Source: 55-13 sp964501275
Lineage (GTDB): Bacteria; Armatimonadota; Fimbriimonadia; Fimbriimonadales; Fimbriimonadaceae
Length of the DNA stretch: 64,000 nt
Assembly: GCA_964501275.1 (NCBI GenBank)
Contig: CAZCSP010000004.1
Coordinates: forward strand, 124,001 to 188,000
Direction of reading: 5' to 3'
Below, piece by piece: positions 26,360 through 35,898 of this stretch (position 1 is the first letter of the stretch; the number at the start of each line of letters is the position of its first letter). The position numbers and the translations under genes are program-made. A model generated the notes under the pieces. That model searched no databases. It saw only the letters and a program-made list of their open reading frames with translations, and was not told the DNA's origin.

Positions 26360-26824
26360 ATGGAAAGATTTGAAGCGGACAAAATGAGCGAGCTGAAAAT
26401 GAAAGAACAGGAACTGGATCGAATGTTGGAGTCGGATGGCGGCCTGCAGATTCGGCAGGCAGTCCAGTCGATGCCCGAAGACCACGTCAGCATGGCTTGG
26501 CGAAGCCAACTCAACGAGCGGCTTTCCACCGTGGTGGCGGTCAAGCAGCGCAAGCGAAGGTTCGCTTGGATTCTAAGTCCGGCGCTGGGCTTGGGTCTGG
26601 CGGGAGCTTTGGCGGTGGTTGTGATGACAAAGACGCCAACTCACTTTGATGTTCCTGATGTTCGCGCGAATACCAAGCTAGAAGAGAGCCTGGTTGCCTC
26701 CCATCGAGACATTTTGCAATACTCAGACATCACAGGCGTCGGCCTGAATACGGATGAAGTAGTCAGCAAGCGTTCTTCCAACGCGAGTTACAGCTACGAT
26801 GAGGTGGACTTCGGTTCGTTATGA
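26360..26824 (+). CDS. Candidate anti-sigma factor (single-pass membrane protein)
   Basis: 154 residues. A cytoplasmic N-terminal domain of about 70 residues (ELKMKEQELDRMLESDGG ... MAWRSQLNERLSTVVAV) is followed by KQRKRR, one transmembrane helix (WILSPALGLGLAGALAVVVM) and a 60-residue outer tail. Topology and position directly after the ECF sigma gene fit an anti-sigma factor of the RseA kind, though there is no zinc-binding HxxxCxxC motif. Its stop overlaps the next start as ATGA. Identification rests on context. Confidence 0.7.
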   Translation: MERFEADKMSELKMKEQELDRMLESDGGLQIRQAVQSMPEDHVSMAWRSQLNERLSTVVAVKQRKRRFAWILSPALGLGLAGALAVVVMTKTPTHFDVPDVRANTKLEESLVASHRDILQYSDITGVGLNTDEVVSKRSSNASYSYDEVDFGSL

Positions 26825-27777
26825 TTCGATTTTCGCCCCTTAGCTGGGTCGTGGCCCTTCTGACCGTCGTCCCGGCGGTCCAGGCTCAGAGCGATAAGGT
26901 TCCTCCAATTCTGGAGCGGGTCTTTGCTGTGTCAAAGAAGTTGTCCTACAGCGGCACGCGAAAGGTCCAGATGAAATTCGGGCCGGATACCGTCCTGTAC
27001 ACCGAGTACGTGATGAAGGACGGGATGAAGACCCGAATCTGGTTCCCGGACGAAGGGTCGTTCCGTGGCCAGATCATCGTCGAGACTGAGAAGACGCGAC
27101 GGCACTTCTTCCCGGACCGCAATGTGATCGAAGTCATGCCGCCCCGGCGCGAAGAGCATCTGGGCCGGTTTATGAAGATAGGCAAGGGGCACGACCGGAA
27201 GCCGCCGACTTACAAGGAGGAGGCAGGCGAGGAGATCGCGGGCATCGAGACCAGAAAGTTGGAGATGTCGGGCGAAGACAGCCGCGTCCTTATGCGCATG
27301 TGGATCGACCCCAAGAGCGGGCTGATCCTGAAGCGCATCGTCTATGACCGCCAAGGCAATCCGCAAGCCACGATGGAGTTCACCAAGGTCGAACTGAAGC
27401 CGAAGTTCCAGCGAAGCGACTTTGAGTTGAACATCAAAGGCGCAAGAGAGGTCAGCCCCCGAGATCGGCTGGCTGAATTGGCGACGCGGGGCGGCTTCCA
27501 GAACGTCAGCCTTCCGCCAAAAGACCCACTCCAGTTAGAGTCTGTAAGAATTCAGAGAATTGAGAACGTCCCGGCGCTCGTCCAAGTTTATGTAAGTAAA
27601 AATGGGCGCGTATCATTGTTCCAAGTCAAGGCCACAGTGGACCCCGGCAAGCTCAAAAGGTTTGGCCGAGGGGAGCTTCAGGTCTACAGTTGGCAGCGTG
27701 GAGGGGCCTCGTTCGTCCTTCTGTCCGACCTGCCCGAGTCCGAGTTGCGGGCGATCTCTCAGCGCGTCCGCTCCTAG
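26821..27777 (+). CDS. RseB/MucB-like periplasmic protein (LolA fold)
   Basis: 318 residues. Signal peptide (LSWVVALLTVVPAVQAQS), then an antiparallel-sheet domain (LSYSGTRKVQMKF, TEYVMKDGMKTRIWF, QIIVETEKTRRHF) characteristic of the LolA/RseB lipoprotein-binding fold, and a smaller C-terminal domain ending in FVLLSDLPESELRAISQRV, as in RseB. RseB senses mislocalised envelope components and shields the anti-sigma factor from proteolysis. Here it is the third gene of the sigma operon and overlaps it by 4 bases, consistent with that role. Confidence 0.75.
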   Translation: MIRFSPLSWVVALLTVVPAVQAQSDKVPPILERVFAVSKKLSYSGTRKVQMKFGPDTVLYTEYVMKDGMKTRIWFPDEGSFRGQIIVETEKTRRHFFPDRNVIEVMPPRREEHLGRFMKIGKGHDRKPPTYKEEAGEEIAGIETRKLEMSGEDSRVLMRMWIDPKSGLILKRIVYDRQGNPQATMEFTKVELKPKFQRSDFELNIKGAREVSPRDRLAELATRGGFQNVSLPPKDPLQLESVRIQRIENVPALVQVYVSKNGRVSLFQVKATVDPGKLKRFGRGELQVYSWQRGGASFVLLSDLPESELRAISQRVRS

Positions 27778-27797
27778 TGGGTCGGAGGCCCATCCGT

Positions 27798-27803
27798 TAT
27801 AAT
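27798..27803 (+). promoter_or_regulatory. -10 box (TATAAT) of the PBP1A gene
   Basis: TATAAT lies 1 nt before ATG 27805 but exactly 7 nt before GTG 27811. By the spacing rule seen elsewhere, GTG is the leaderless start. Confidence 0.55.
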
Positions 27804-27810
27804 CATGGGT

Positions 27811-30174
27811 GTGGCGACTCGCACGATAGCCAAAAAAGGGACGCGAGCGGCAAAGGTTCGCAAGAAGAGCCCAACCTGGTGGAAGTGGACCAAGCGTTCC
27901 TTCTTCCTGGGAGGCACGCTGTTCTTTATTGGCGGCATCGCTTTTGCTTACATGTTCGGCGAAGAGCTAAAGGTCGCCGGGGCCAAGGTTGCCAATCTGG
28001 ATGACCTTCTCATAGAGGTCGAGCGGCCCCCCTCCCAGATTTTCAGCGCCGACGGCAAGCTTCTCTATCAGGTGAGCGCCGAGTATCGCAAGCCGATCCG
28101 GTACGAGAAGATTCCAGAGAACGTCAAGGATGCCATCCTTGCAGCCGAAGACAAGCGGTTCTTTAGCCATCCCGGCGTCGATATCAAAGCCTTGGGACGC
28201 ATCCTGTTCACCAATGTGAAAGAGCAGAGAGCCGCCCAGGGCGGGTCGACGCTCACGATGCAGCTTGCCAAGTTGCTGTATACGAACAGCGAGAAGTCGT
28301 TCAAGCGAAAGTTGGGCGATATGGCGATGGCTTACACCATCGAGAAGAAGCTCACCAAAGAACAGATCCTCGAGCTATATGTGAACAAGGTGTTCTTCGG
28401 GGGTGGAGCGCATGGGATCGCGGCGGCCGCAGACGTCTATTTCAATAAGTCGGTCGACAAACTGACCATCGGCGAGGCGGCATTGCTGGCCCGATGTGTT
28501 CGCCGCCCGAGCGAAGAAAATCCGTTCCGTAACCTCGACAAGGCGATGGACAACCGTGACACCGTTCTGCGCACCATGCTGGCGGAGGGGATGATCACTC
28601 AGGAGGAGTTCGACGAAGCCAAGGCTGAGAAGTACAAGTTCAAACAGCACGCCAACGGGGTTGCCGAGAAGTTTGTTCGCTCGGAGTACTTCGTATGGCA
28701 TGTCCTGGAATCCTTGAAGAAGGAGTTCCCGGATATCAGCCTTTCACGGGGCGGCTACAAGATTTACACCACCCTCGATACCACCTTGCAGTCCCTGGCC
28801 GAAGCAGCCGTGAAAGAGACCGTTGACAACTACCGACGCCAGGGCGTGACGACGGCGGCATTCGTGGCAATGGATCGGGATGGACGGGTGCTGTGCGAGG
28901 TTGGGGGATTGGACTTCAAGAAGAACCAGTTCAATGTCGTCACCGACGGCTACCGCCAACCTGGGTCCAGCTTCAAGCCGTTCATCTACTCGGCAGCATT
29001 GTCGACCGGAGCGCTTGGGATCAACGACTCGATCTCTAACGAGAAGTTGGTTTGGCCGATGCCAGGTGCCGCAAAGCCTTGGACTCCGAAGAACTCCAAC
29101 GGAAAGTATGGGGGCCACGTATCTGTCTCAACGGCATTCAAGATGTCGATGAACATCCCGATGGCGCGGGTGATGCAGAGAACAGGGCCTGAGGTGGCGC
29201 ATAGTTATGCTCGCCAAAAGTTCGGGTTCAAGTCTCCAGACCTCCTACCCGTCCCTGCCCTCTGCTTGGGCTCGGGCGAGGTGACGCCCTTGGAGATGGC
29301 CTCGGCCTACAGCACCTTCATGCTGAGAGGCAACCGCGTCGAGCCGTACGTCATCACTCGCATGATCGAGCCCGATGGAACCGTTCATGTCTTCCAACCA
29401 AAGGTGAATCGAAACGTCTTGGACGAGCGAGTCGCCGATGAGATGGATGCTCTGATGCGGATGGTGGTCACCAGTGGAACCGGTACCCGCGCAGGAGTGG
29501 TGCCGAATGCAAGAGGCAAGACGGGAACGACCTCCGACAACAAGGACGCCTGGTTCTGCGGCTACGCAGATGGCGTGGTTGGAATCGGCTGGATTGCGAA
29601 CGAAGTGCCTCGTGAGGGACGCTCCCCGATCTATCAGCCGATGGCTCGAAGCATCTTTGGCGGAACGGTGACGATTCAGTTCTGGACCAAGGTGATGAAG
29701 TACGCCCAGCAACGATTTGGCAAGGAGATTGAGCGACCCTCCATGTCCAGCATCTTGCGGGACGGAGGCAGAACGGATCACGACGACGATTCGGTTCCGG
29801 ATGATGTGCCGAACGACACGCCGCCCAGCAACGATGACCCAGCCGACCCGCCCATCCTGGAACCCAGAGACCTTCCGGGCCAGCCCGCGACGGGTCCGGG
29901 CACAGGAACGACCGGCAATCCGGGCGCAAACCCTCCGGGAACGACGCCTCCGACTGGCCCTGCAACCCAGCCTCCGACAACCGATCCGCCGCCCGTCAAA
30001 CCGCCCACCCGCAACACCGATCCTCCTCGGGATGAGAGGTTGGAGGAAGTGGAGATTTGTGCCGATACGGGGATGCGAGCCAGCATCTATTGCCCAGAAA
30101 CGGTAACCCGTCGTTTTGCCAGGGGCCAAGAGCCTCGACGCCGATGTACCACTCACGGAGGCGAGCATCGGTAG
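27811..30174 (+). CDS. Class A penicillin-binding protein (PBP1A-like)
   Basis: 787 residues. Short cytoplasmic basic tail and one membrane helix (FFLGGTLFFIGGIAFAYMFG). Glycosyltransferase domain (GT51) with AAEDKRFFSHPGVD, QGGSTLTMQLAK and ILELYVNKVFFGGGAHGI. Transpeptidase domain with SxxK as PGSSFKPF, SxN as SMN and KTG as RGKTGTTS. A long Pro/Thr/Gly tail follows, ending in CADTGMRASIYCPETVT and RRRCTTH, a Cys-rich end seen in other PBP1A proteins. It polymerises and cross-links peptidoglycan. I prefer GTG 27811 because of promoter spacing. PBP2 follows 3 nt later. Confidence 0.94.
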   Translation: MATRTIAKKGTRAAKVRKKSPTWWKWTKRSFFLGGTLFFIGGIAFAYMFGEELKVAGAKVANLDDLLIEVERPPSQIFSADGKLLYQVSAEYRKPIRYEKIPENVKDAILAAEDKRFFSHPGVDIKALGRILFTNVKEQRAAQGGSTLTMQLAKLLYTNSEKSFKRKLGDMAMAYTIEKKLTKEQILELYVNKVFFGGGAHGIAAAADVYFNKSVDKLTIGEAALLARCVRRPSEENPFRNLDKAMDNRDTVLRTMLAEGMITQEEFDEAKAEKYKFKQHANGVAEKFVRSEYFVWHVLESLKKEFPDISLSRGGYKIYTTLDTTLQSLAEAAVKETVDNYRRQGVTTAAFVAMDRDGRVLCEVGGLDFKKNQFNVVTDGYRQPGSSFKPFIYSAALSTGALGINDSISNEKLVWPMPGAAKPWTPKNSNGKYGGHVSVSTAFKMSMNIPMARVMQRTGPEVAHSYARQKFGFKSPDLLPVPALCLGSGEVTPLEMASAYSTFMLRGNRVEPYVITRMIEPDGTVHVFQPKVNRNVLDERVADEMDALMRMVVTSGTGTRAGVVPNARGKTGTTSDNKDAWFCGYADGVVGIGWIANEVPREGRSPIYQPMARSIFGGTVTIQFWTKVMKYAQQRFGKEIERPSMSSILRDGGRTDHDDDSVPDDVPNDTPPSNDDPADPPILEPRDLPGQPATGPGTGTTGNPGANPPGTTPPTGPATQPPTTDPPPVKPPTRNTDPPRDERLEEVEICADTGMRASIYCPETVTRRFARGQEPRRRCTTHGGEHR

Positions 30175-30177
30175 CTT

Positions 30178-32028
30178 ATGTCGGTTATCCACCAACCGCG
30201 CAAGCCTGAGCTAGACGTTCGCGTCCTCCTGTTTCCGTCGATTCTGTTTGTGCTCTTGGGCATTATCTTTTTGCGGCTTTGGTTCTTCCAGGTGGTGAAG
30301 GCTCAGAGCCTCGCAGAAAAGGCCCTCTCCATCAATCAGACGAACGTTCCCGAGTTGGCCCCTCGCGGACTCATCTTCGACCGGAACGGGGTGATGCTGG
30401 CCGGAGTCAAGCCGCAGTGGGTCGTCACCGCCGTTCCTCGGGCGGTGGACAAAAATCCCGAGGTGCTGGAGAAGGTCGCGAAGATATTGGGAGCCGACGC
30501 CAAGAAACTCGCCACGAAAATGGAACAGGGAAGGTGGAAACCCTGGGTGCCCGCCCCCATCCATATCGGCGCGAATACCCAGACCGCCAGTATCCTCGCC
30601 GAGCGGAGCGATGAGTTTCCCGGCATCGACGTGCGCTCTCAGCCGATGCGCTACTACACCGACCCGACCTCCTTCTCCCACCTGATGGGCTACGTTTGGG
30701 TGCCGAGCGAGAAGGATGTGAAGCGCATTCGGGAGTTCGGCAAGGAGCCGGCGGACTATGTAGGGCGGGGAGGCATCGAGGAGTTCTATGAGAAGAACTT
30801 GATGGGCGAAGCGGGCGAGATTCGCATGGAGCAGGATGCCAAGCGACGCCCAACCAAGGTCCTTGGCCGGGACATCCCGGTTGCCGGAGACCAACTCATC
30901 CTCAGCTTGGACAAGAACCTTCAGCAGGAGGCCATGAAGCTTCTGGCGGGCAGGAAGGGCGCGGTAGTCGCGGTGGACCCCAAGACCGGCGAGATCCTCT
31001 GCATGGCCAGCACCCCTTCTTTCGATCTGCGACTCTTCAAGAACGGCATCAGCCAGAGCGAGTACAACCAGATCAACAACAACCCCGCCAAGCCGTTCAT
31101 GAACCGCCCGATTCAGCTCAAATATGCCCCCGGCTCGACATTCAAGATCGTCACCGCCATCGCCGCGATGGAGCAGGGAGTATTCGACCCCAATCGTCCG
31201 GAATACTGCAGCGGCGGTATTCAAGTGGGCAACAAGAAGATCAAGTGCATGGGTGTCCACGGTTCGATTACCTTTCACCGGGCAATGGCGAAGTCCTGTA
31301 ATGCGTATTTCATTAGCCTCGCTCTTAAATCAAAACGCGCGGGGATGATTGAAGCGGCGGAAGGTGTCGGCATCTACCAAAAGTCGGGAATGGACTTGCC
31401 GCCCGGAGCAGAGCGGCGTGGAGACATAGCGACCGAGCGGTATATGGCCAAATACTATCCAAAGCATCGCTGGGCATTGGGTGATACCGCGAACTTAGGG
31501 ATTGGGCAGGGGGTTCTCGCCGTGACTCCGATTCAAATGGCAAACGTGGCGGCCCTGGTCGCAAACAATGGCACCAGTTATCGACCTCACCTCGTAAGAG
31601 GTATTCGGCATCCCGCAGATCCTTCACAAGTGTCCAAAGTCACACCGGAGGCGATTCATCAGATAGAGGCCAGTCCGGCGTTTTGGTCGGCGATGAAATC
31701 TGCTTTGGTGGACGTGATCGAGGCGGGAACGGCGGGGCGGGCGCGGATACCGGGTATTCGGTGGGGCGGCAAAACCGGTAGCGCGGAGGAGAAGAAGAAT
31801 CGCAAGACCCACAGTTGGTTCGTTGGCTTCGCCCCTTACGACAACCCAAAGATCGCGATCTGTGTTCTTCTGGAAGAGGCGGGACATGGCGGCGACGTGG
31901 CGGCTCCTATTGCCCGGGGAGTCGTCGAGCGTTACCTACTTCCGCCCAAAGCCCCGATCGCTTCGTCGAACAAGCCCACGGATTCTCGCACGACATCGGC
32001 TTCCGCGTCCTTGCCCAACGTTCGGTAG
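30178..32028 (+). CDS. mrdA: Penicillin-binding protein 2 (elongation transpeptidase)
   Basis: 616 residues. N-terminal membrane anchor (VLLFPSILFVLLGIIFLRLW), dimerisation domain with LAPRGLIFDRNGVMLA, then transpeptidase domain: SxxK PGSTFKIVTAIAAM, SxN in AKSCNAYF, KTG in GGKTGSAEE. The class B PBP2 layout and position after a class A PBP suggest a cell-elongation role, but FtsI-type function cannot be excluded; no RodA or Mre genes are here. Its 3' end overlaps the convergent O-antigen-ligase-like gene by 97 bases, so its last 30 residues (SNKPTDSRTTSASASLPNVR) are encoded opposite that gene. Confidence 0.9.
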   Translation: MSVIHQPRKPELDVRVLLFPSILFVLLGIIFLRLWFFQVVKAQSLAEKALSINQTNVPELAPRGLIFDRNGVMLAGVKPQWVVTAVPRAVDKNPEVLEKVAKILGADAKKLATKMEQGRWKPWVPAPIHIGANTQTASILAERSDEFPGIDVRSQPMRYYTDPTSFSHLMGYVWVPSEKDVKRIREFGKEPADYVGRGGIEEFYEKNLMGEAGEIRMEQDAKRRPTKVLGRDIPVAGDQLILSLDKNLQQEAMKLLAGRKGAVVAVDPKTGEILCMASTPSFDLRLFKNGISQSEYNQINNNPAKPFMNRPIQLKYAPGSTFKIVTAIAAMEQGVFDPNRPEYCSGGIQVGNKKIKCMGVHGSITFHRAMAKSCNAYFISLALKSKRAGMIEAAEGVGIYQKSGMDLPPGAERRGDIATERYMAKYYPKHRWALGDTANLGIGQGVLAVTPIQMANVAALVANNGTSYRPHLVRGIRHPADPSQVSKVTPEAIHQIEASPAFWSAMKSALVDVIEAGTAGRARIPGIRWGGKTGSAEEKKNRKTHSWFVGFAPYDNPKIAICVLLEEAGHGGDVAAPIARGVVERYLLPPKAPIASSNKPTDSRTTSASASLPNVR

Positions 32029-34088
32029 AGCTTCTCCAGTTCTGCAGCGACCAGACGACCCTTTTCGCAGGTCGAAACGGCCTTCTCGACCGACTCCCCG
32101 CCAAAGTCGCCTCCGTCAACCGCATACTTCTTGACCTCGGGAACGGTGGAGGATGCGTACTGTTTCAGGAAGTCCAACGCACCTTGGAGCAGATCGGCCT
32201 TAGTTGCCGGGTCGTTCGTCAATCCGGCGAGGAAGATGCGGGCGTCGGCAGTCGCCGTCTCCACCATCTGGGGCAGAGCGCGGATTTGGAAGTAGGGGGT
32301 GGTTTCCACCGCCATCATCCGCTCCGCGTAGTTCTTGGCCCGGGCCGTATCCCCGAACTCCTGGCATAGATCCAGGCCGAGTCGCAGGGTGTTCAGATTG
32401 TTGGGATCGCGGGTCAATGCCGCGTTGATCGCAGATTCGGCGGAAGCAAACTTACGTTGGGATTGGTAGAACTTGGCTTGGTTACGGAGAATGCGCGGCG
32501 AAGGCCCTGACCGAACCGCCTCCGTGATCGCTACTTCACGCTGTTGCGGATCGATGAGGTAGAGGGTGTTCCACCCTTCGGCATCCAACGGGGCCTTTCG
32601 AACCAGATTCTCAGTTAGCGTCCGGGCCAGGGTGATGTCGCCGGTTTGTAGAGCGTGGCGAATCTGCGCCCGCTGCCACTCAGCCCATCCGACGAAGCCC
32701 AGCATGAAGATCGGCAACAGAGTGAGAACCGAGAACGCGACTCGCACGCTCTTCGGTGTGAACTCAGGGGCCACCGAATCCGCGCTCAAACACAGTCCAA
32801 CCCCCATCAGAAGAAAAAACGCCAGCCCGATGCCGAAGTAGTAAAGGTTGGACTCGAACATCCCATGCGCAAAGGTGCCGACCAGCGCCGCCACAATCCC
32901 GGCTCGCAGAAGATTGGACTCCTCCGGCATGGACTTCGCGCCTCGGAACATCAGGATCAGCCAGATGATCAGGATAGAAAGAAACAGCAACGGCGCCAGC
33001 AGTGAAGCCTCTACTGCCAACTGGAGAAGGTTGTTGTGTGCATGTTGGGTTTGAGTGGTGAGTCCGGATCGGGAGCCTTCATACCGATAGGTGCCGATGC
33101 CGTAGCCAGTGGGATACTTGACCGAGATGTCCCAACTGCCTTTCCATAGCAGTTTGCGGAATCCAAGCGACTGGGCCTGCGTGTCCTCATAGGAGGCCAT
33201 CCTCCCCAGGGATGGACTGCTGGAAGATGCGGATTGGTTGGCCTTTTGGATTCCCGTAAACAGCCCAAATCCGGCCAACAGGAGCAAAACCGCGACGCCT
33301 GCCCGCTGAACCTTCGCCCTTCCACCCTTGGACCACACCAGCGCCAGCAAGGCAAACACCAGCACTCCCACGACGACCGCGCCCAGTCCTGCTTTGGAAC
33401 CGGTGAGAAAGATCGCCGCCGAGATGAGCGTGCAACCAACCCCCGCGAGCAAAGCCGGAACCTTGGGCAAAGAGGGAATCAGCCCAACTCCGATCAGGAG
33501 GCCGATGAGGAAGATGCCTGCGGTGGCATTTGGGTTGATCCACCCGGCAAAGATGCGGTAGCTCGGGTCGAGGGATCGCATCTCCTGGTACTCCACCCCA
33601 ATTCCATATAGGGCCAGAAAGCAGATTCCTACGAACAGGGCGGTGATAACCAAAATAGGTCCCTGCCGACGTCCCAGAATCGCCACGGCGGCGAACAGGG
33701 TGAGAGCGTATAGAAGCCATTCTCCAAGGACTCCCATGGAGACGAAACGGAAACTGGACAGACCGACCGAGATCATGAGGAGACCGAAGAATCCGATCAT
33801 TAGGCCAGCTAACTTTATGCTTGGAATCTGGATGACCGCCCTCTGGAACAAACTGATCGCCATCGCAGCCGCAACCAACAGTCCGATGCAGAAATGGCTG
33901 AGAAGTGGCGTCTCGAAACCCTGGAGCAATGGGCCGCCCAGCATAGAGCGGAGGAGGGGGCCGAAGCCGGGCTCGAGGCGGAGGGATTGGTCCAGGGAGA
34001 CCTGACCTCCGATCAGGGGGATCAGGAAGGCGGCGATCGCCAGGAGGACCTGCGATGGGGTGAAGCGCTTTATCGTTTCGCCAGCCAT
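31932..34088 (-). CDS. O-antigen ligase/polymerase (Wzy_C) family with C-terminal TPR domain
   Basis: 718 residues. About 12 membrane helices fill the first 470 residues, with the large periplasmic loop containing YGIGTYRYEGSR and TTQTQHAHNNLLQLAVEAS, the conserved segment of WaaL/Wzy proteins. The remaining 240 residues are soluble and TPR-like (RNQAKFYQSQRKFASAESAI). It probably polymerises or ligates a surface polysaccharide. The start ATG 34088 lies inside the upstream glycosyltransferase gene (19-base overlap). Third gene of a minus-strand operon of two glycosyltransferases plus this protein. Confidence 0.85.
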   Translation of the reverse strand: MAGETIKRFTPSQVLLAIAAFLIPLIGGQVSLDQSLRLEPGFGPLLRSMLGGPLLQGFETPLLSHFCIGLLVAAAMAISLFQRAVIQIPSIKLAGLMIGFFGLLMISVGLSSFRFVSMGVLGEWLLYALTLFAAVAILGRRQGPILVITALFVGICFLALYGIGVEYQEMRSLDPSYRIFAGWINPNATAGIFLIGLLIGVGLIPSLPKVPALLAGVGCTLISAAIFLTGSKAGLGAVVVGVLVFALLALVWSKGGRAKVQRAGVAVLLLLAGFGLFTGIQKANQSASSSSPSLGRMASYEDTQAQSLGFRKLLWKGSWDISVKYPTGYGIGTYRYEGSRSGLTTQTQHAHNNLLQLAVEASLLAPLLFLSILIIWLILMFRGAKSMPEESNLLRAGIVAALVGTFAHGMFESNLYYFGIGLAFFLLMGVGLCLSADSVAPEFTPKSVRVAFSVLTLLPIFMLGFVGWAEWQRAQIRHALQTGDITLARTLTENLVRKAPLDAEGWNTLYLIDPQQREVAITEAVRSGPSPRILRNQAKFYQSQRKFASAESAINAALTRDPNNLNTLRLGLDLCQEFGDTARAKNYAERMMAVETTPYFQIRALPQMVETATADARIFLAGLTNDPATKADLLQGALDFLKQYASSTVPEVKKYAVDGGDFGGESVEKAVSTCEKGRLVAAELEKLYRTLGKDAEADVVRESVGLFDEAIGALGGSR

Positions 34089-34981
34089 CTCTTCACCACA
34101 TCGATCTTGTTCTTCACAATGAATAATCCCGCCCGCATGGATAATGCGAGACCCGCGCCTACAAATGCAAACGGTCTCCACCAAAAGAGGCGCTCGGGAA
34201 GCTGGTTTTTAGTGTAGAAGCGGAACATGGAGCGGTGGAAGCGACCGATCATGCGGTTGGGGGCCTTGTCCGTGCTTCGCCCGATAGCGTGGGTAATGAC
34301 GGATAGTGGGTAATACACTACTTTTCTTCCCGACTTCCAAACCCGCCAGCACCAATCCACGTCTTCGCAGAACATGAAGTAGGCGGGATCGAAGGTCCCG
34401 ACCTCGGCGATCACCTCTTCGCTTACTAGAAACGCCGCTCCCGAGACCCAATCGACCTCGGTCGGCTTGGCCCGGTCGAGGTCTTCCATCAGGTAGTCCT
34501 TTGTGAAGCGGTTGTTGGGGAACCACTTGCCGATGAAGGTGTTGCGAAACAGGGCCGCCATTGGGTTCGGGAAGCGGCGGCAACTGTATTGGAGGGAGCC
34601 GTCGGGGTTCAGAAGCTTGGGGGCGACGATTCCGACTTCGGGATGGGCGGAGAGGTAGTCGAGCAGGCCCCGAATCGCGCCGGGGTGGACGATGGTGTCT
34701 GAGTTCAACGGGAAGGCGTGGGGAGCTTGGCGGATGGCGATGGCGTGGTTGTGGCCTCCGGTGAATCCCAGGTTCTCAAACATCCGCTCCAGGCGCACCC
34801 AAGGGAACTCGGCAGCGATCATATCGGGGGAGCCGTCCTCGGAGTTGTTGTCCACCACGATCACCTCGAACCGGGCCTCGTCGTGGATCGCCTCCAAACT
34901 GGCCAGACACGCCCGAGTGTCTTCGAGCGTGTTCCAACTGCAGATGGTGATGCTAACTTCTAAATCCGGCACTGTATCCAC
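34070..34981 (-). CDS. Family 2 glycosyltransferase
   Basis: 303 residues. GT-A fold: SITICSWNTLEDTRACLASL, EVIVVDNNSEDGSPDMIA, the DxD-like NSDTIVHPGA, and WVSGAAFLVSEEVI followed by MFCEDVDWCWRVWKSG. This resembles rhamnosyltransferase-type GT2 enzymes (WbbL-like). A C-terminal hydrophobic helix may anchor it. It overlaps the upstream glycosyltransferase stop by 29 bases and the downstream Wzy gene by 19, so the three are translated together to build a surface glycan. Confidence 0.9.
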   Translation of the reverse strand: MDTVPDLEVSITICSWNTLEDTRACLASLEAIHDEARFEVIVVDNNSEDGSPDMIAAEFPWVRLERMFENLGFTGGHNHAIAIRQAPHAFPLNSDTIVHPGAIRGLLDYLSAHPEVGIVAPKLLNPDGSLQYSCRRFPNPMAALFRNTFIGKWFPNNRFTKDYLMEDLDRAKPTEVDWVSGAAFLVSEEVIAEVGTFDPAYFMFCEDVDWCWRVWKSGRKVVYYPLSVITHAIGRSTDKAPNRMIGRFHRSMFRFYTKNQLPERLFWWRPFAFVGAGLALSMRAGLFIVKNKIDVVKRWLAKR

Positions 34982-35810
34982 GGGCGCGCACCCAGGCGGC
35001 GGCGATCACTATTCCAAAAACCAGCCAGTAGAGCGGAGCGTTCCACCAGCGCATCCGATGCTTGCGCAGGAATCGGACCAGGCTGCGGTGGGACTCCCAG
35101 ATCATGCTTTTTCTCACCTGCTTGGTTCCTTCTCCGCCATGGTGGATGACCCGAACTTGAGGCGAGTAGAGGCAGGGCCAGCCTTTCTGGTGGAGCCGGT
35201 AGAGCAGATCGACTTCGTTGAAGAAGATGGGAAAGTTTTCGTCGAACGGTCTTTGCGGATCGCCGATGTCGGATAGCGCTTCACGGCGGAAGAGAAGGAA
35301 GGTGCCCATGGGCTGGGGGGCGGGCTGCTCTTGGTCGTAGTCGAAGTCGGGCAGGCGGTAGCTTCCGAAGGGACCGGCTTTGATTCCCAGAAGGTCGCCC
35401 GCGATGCCGAGGATAGTGGGGAAGCCTCGGACGGATTGCTGGGTCGAGCCATCGAGTGCGATCTGTTTGGCGCCTAGGGTTCCGTACCGGGGGTTGGCGT
35501 CCATGACGTCGATGGCACGTTGGAGGCTGTCGTCATCGAACTCGGTGTCGGGGTTGAGGGTGAGGAGGTATTCCCCTTGAGCGGCGGCGAAGGCGAGGTT
35601 GTTTCCCTTGGCGTAGCCGGTGTTCTCCTTGCTGGCGATGAGGGTGACGCCGAGGAACTCCTCTCGCACCATCTCCGCGCTCCCATCTTGCGAGGCGTTG
35701 TCCACGACGATCACCTCTTGTGGGCCTTTTGCGGGGAATTCCTCCATCGACCGGAGGCACTTGCGAAGGAGGTCGCGGGTGTTCCAGTTGACGATGAGGA
35801 TGCTCAGCAT
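34953..35810 (-). CDS. Family 2 glycosyltransferase
   Basis: 285 residues. It opens SILIVNWNTRDLLRKCLRSM and has VIVVDNASQDGSAEMV, NTGYAKGNNLAF, TLNPDTEFDDDS as the DxD region, and FFNEVDLLYRLHQKGWP. This is the same GT2 subgroup as its neighbour (about the same length and motif order), so the pair probably arose by duplication. A C-terminal helix (YWLVFGIVIAAAWVRARGY) suggests membrane association. First gene of the operon; a TATTCT box lies about 10 nt before ATG 35810. Confidence 0.9.
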   Translation of the reverse strand: MLSILIVNWNTRDLLRKCLRSMEEFPAKGPQEVIVVDNASQDGSAEMVREEFLGVTLIASKENTGYAKGNNLAFAAAQGEYLLTLNPDTEFDDDSLQRAIDVMDANPRYGTLGAKQIALDGSTQQSVRGFPTILGIAGDLLGIKAGPFGSYRLPDFDYDQEQPAPQPMGTFLLFRREALSDIGDPQRPFDENFPIFFNEVDLLYRLHQKGWPCLYSPQVRVIHHGGEGTKQVRKSMIWESHRSLVRFLRKHRMRWWNAPLYWLVFGIVIAAAWVRARGYSAGFRS

Positions 35811-35898
35811 CGGGGTTGGGAGAATACCTGGGACGGTGTTGCGGCATTTCGGGGTTGGGAGTTTGGGAGTGCGGAGTTCTAAGTGCGACGTGCTGAGT

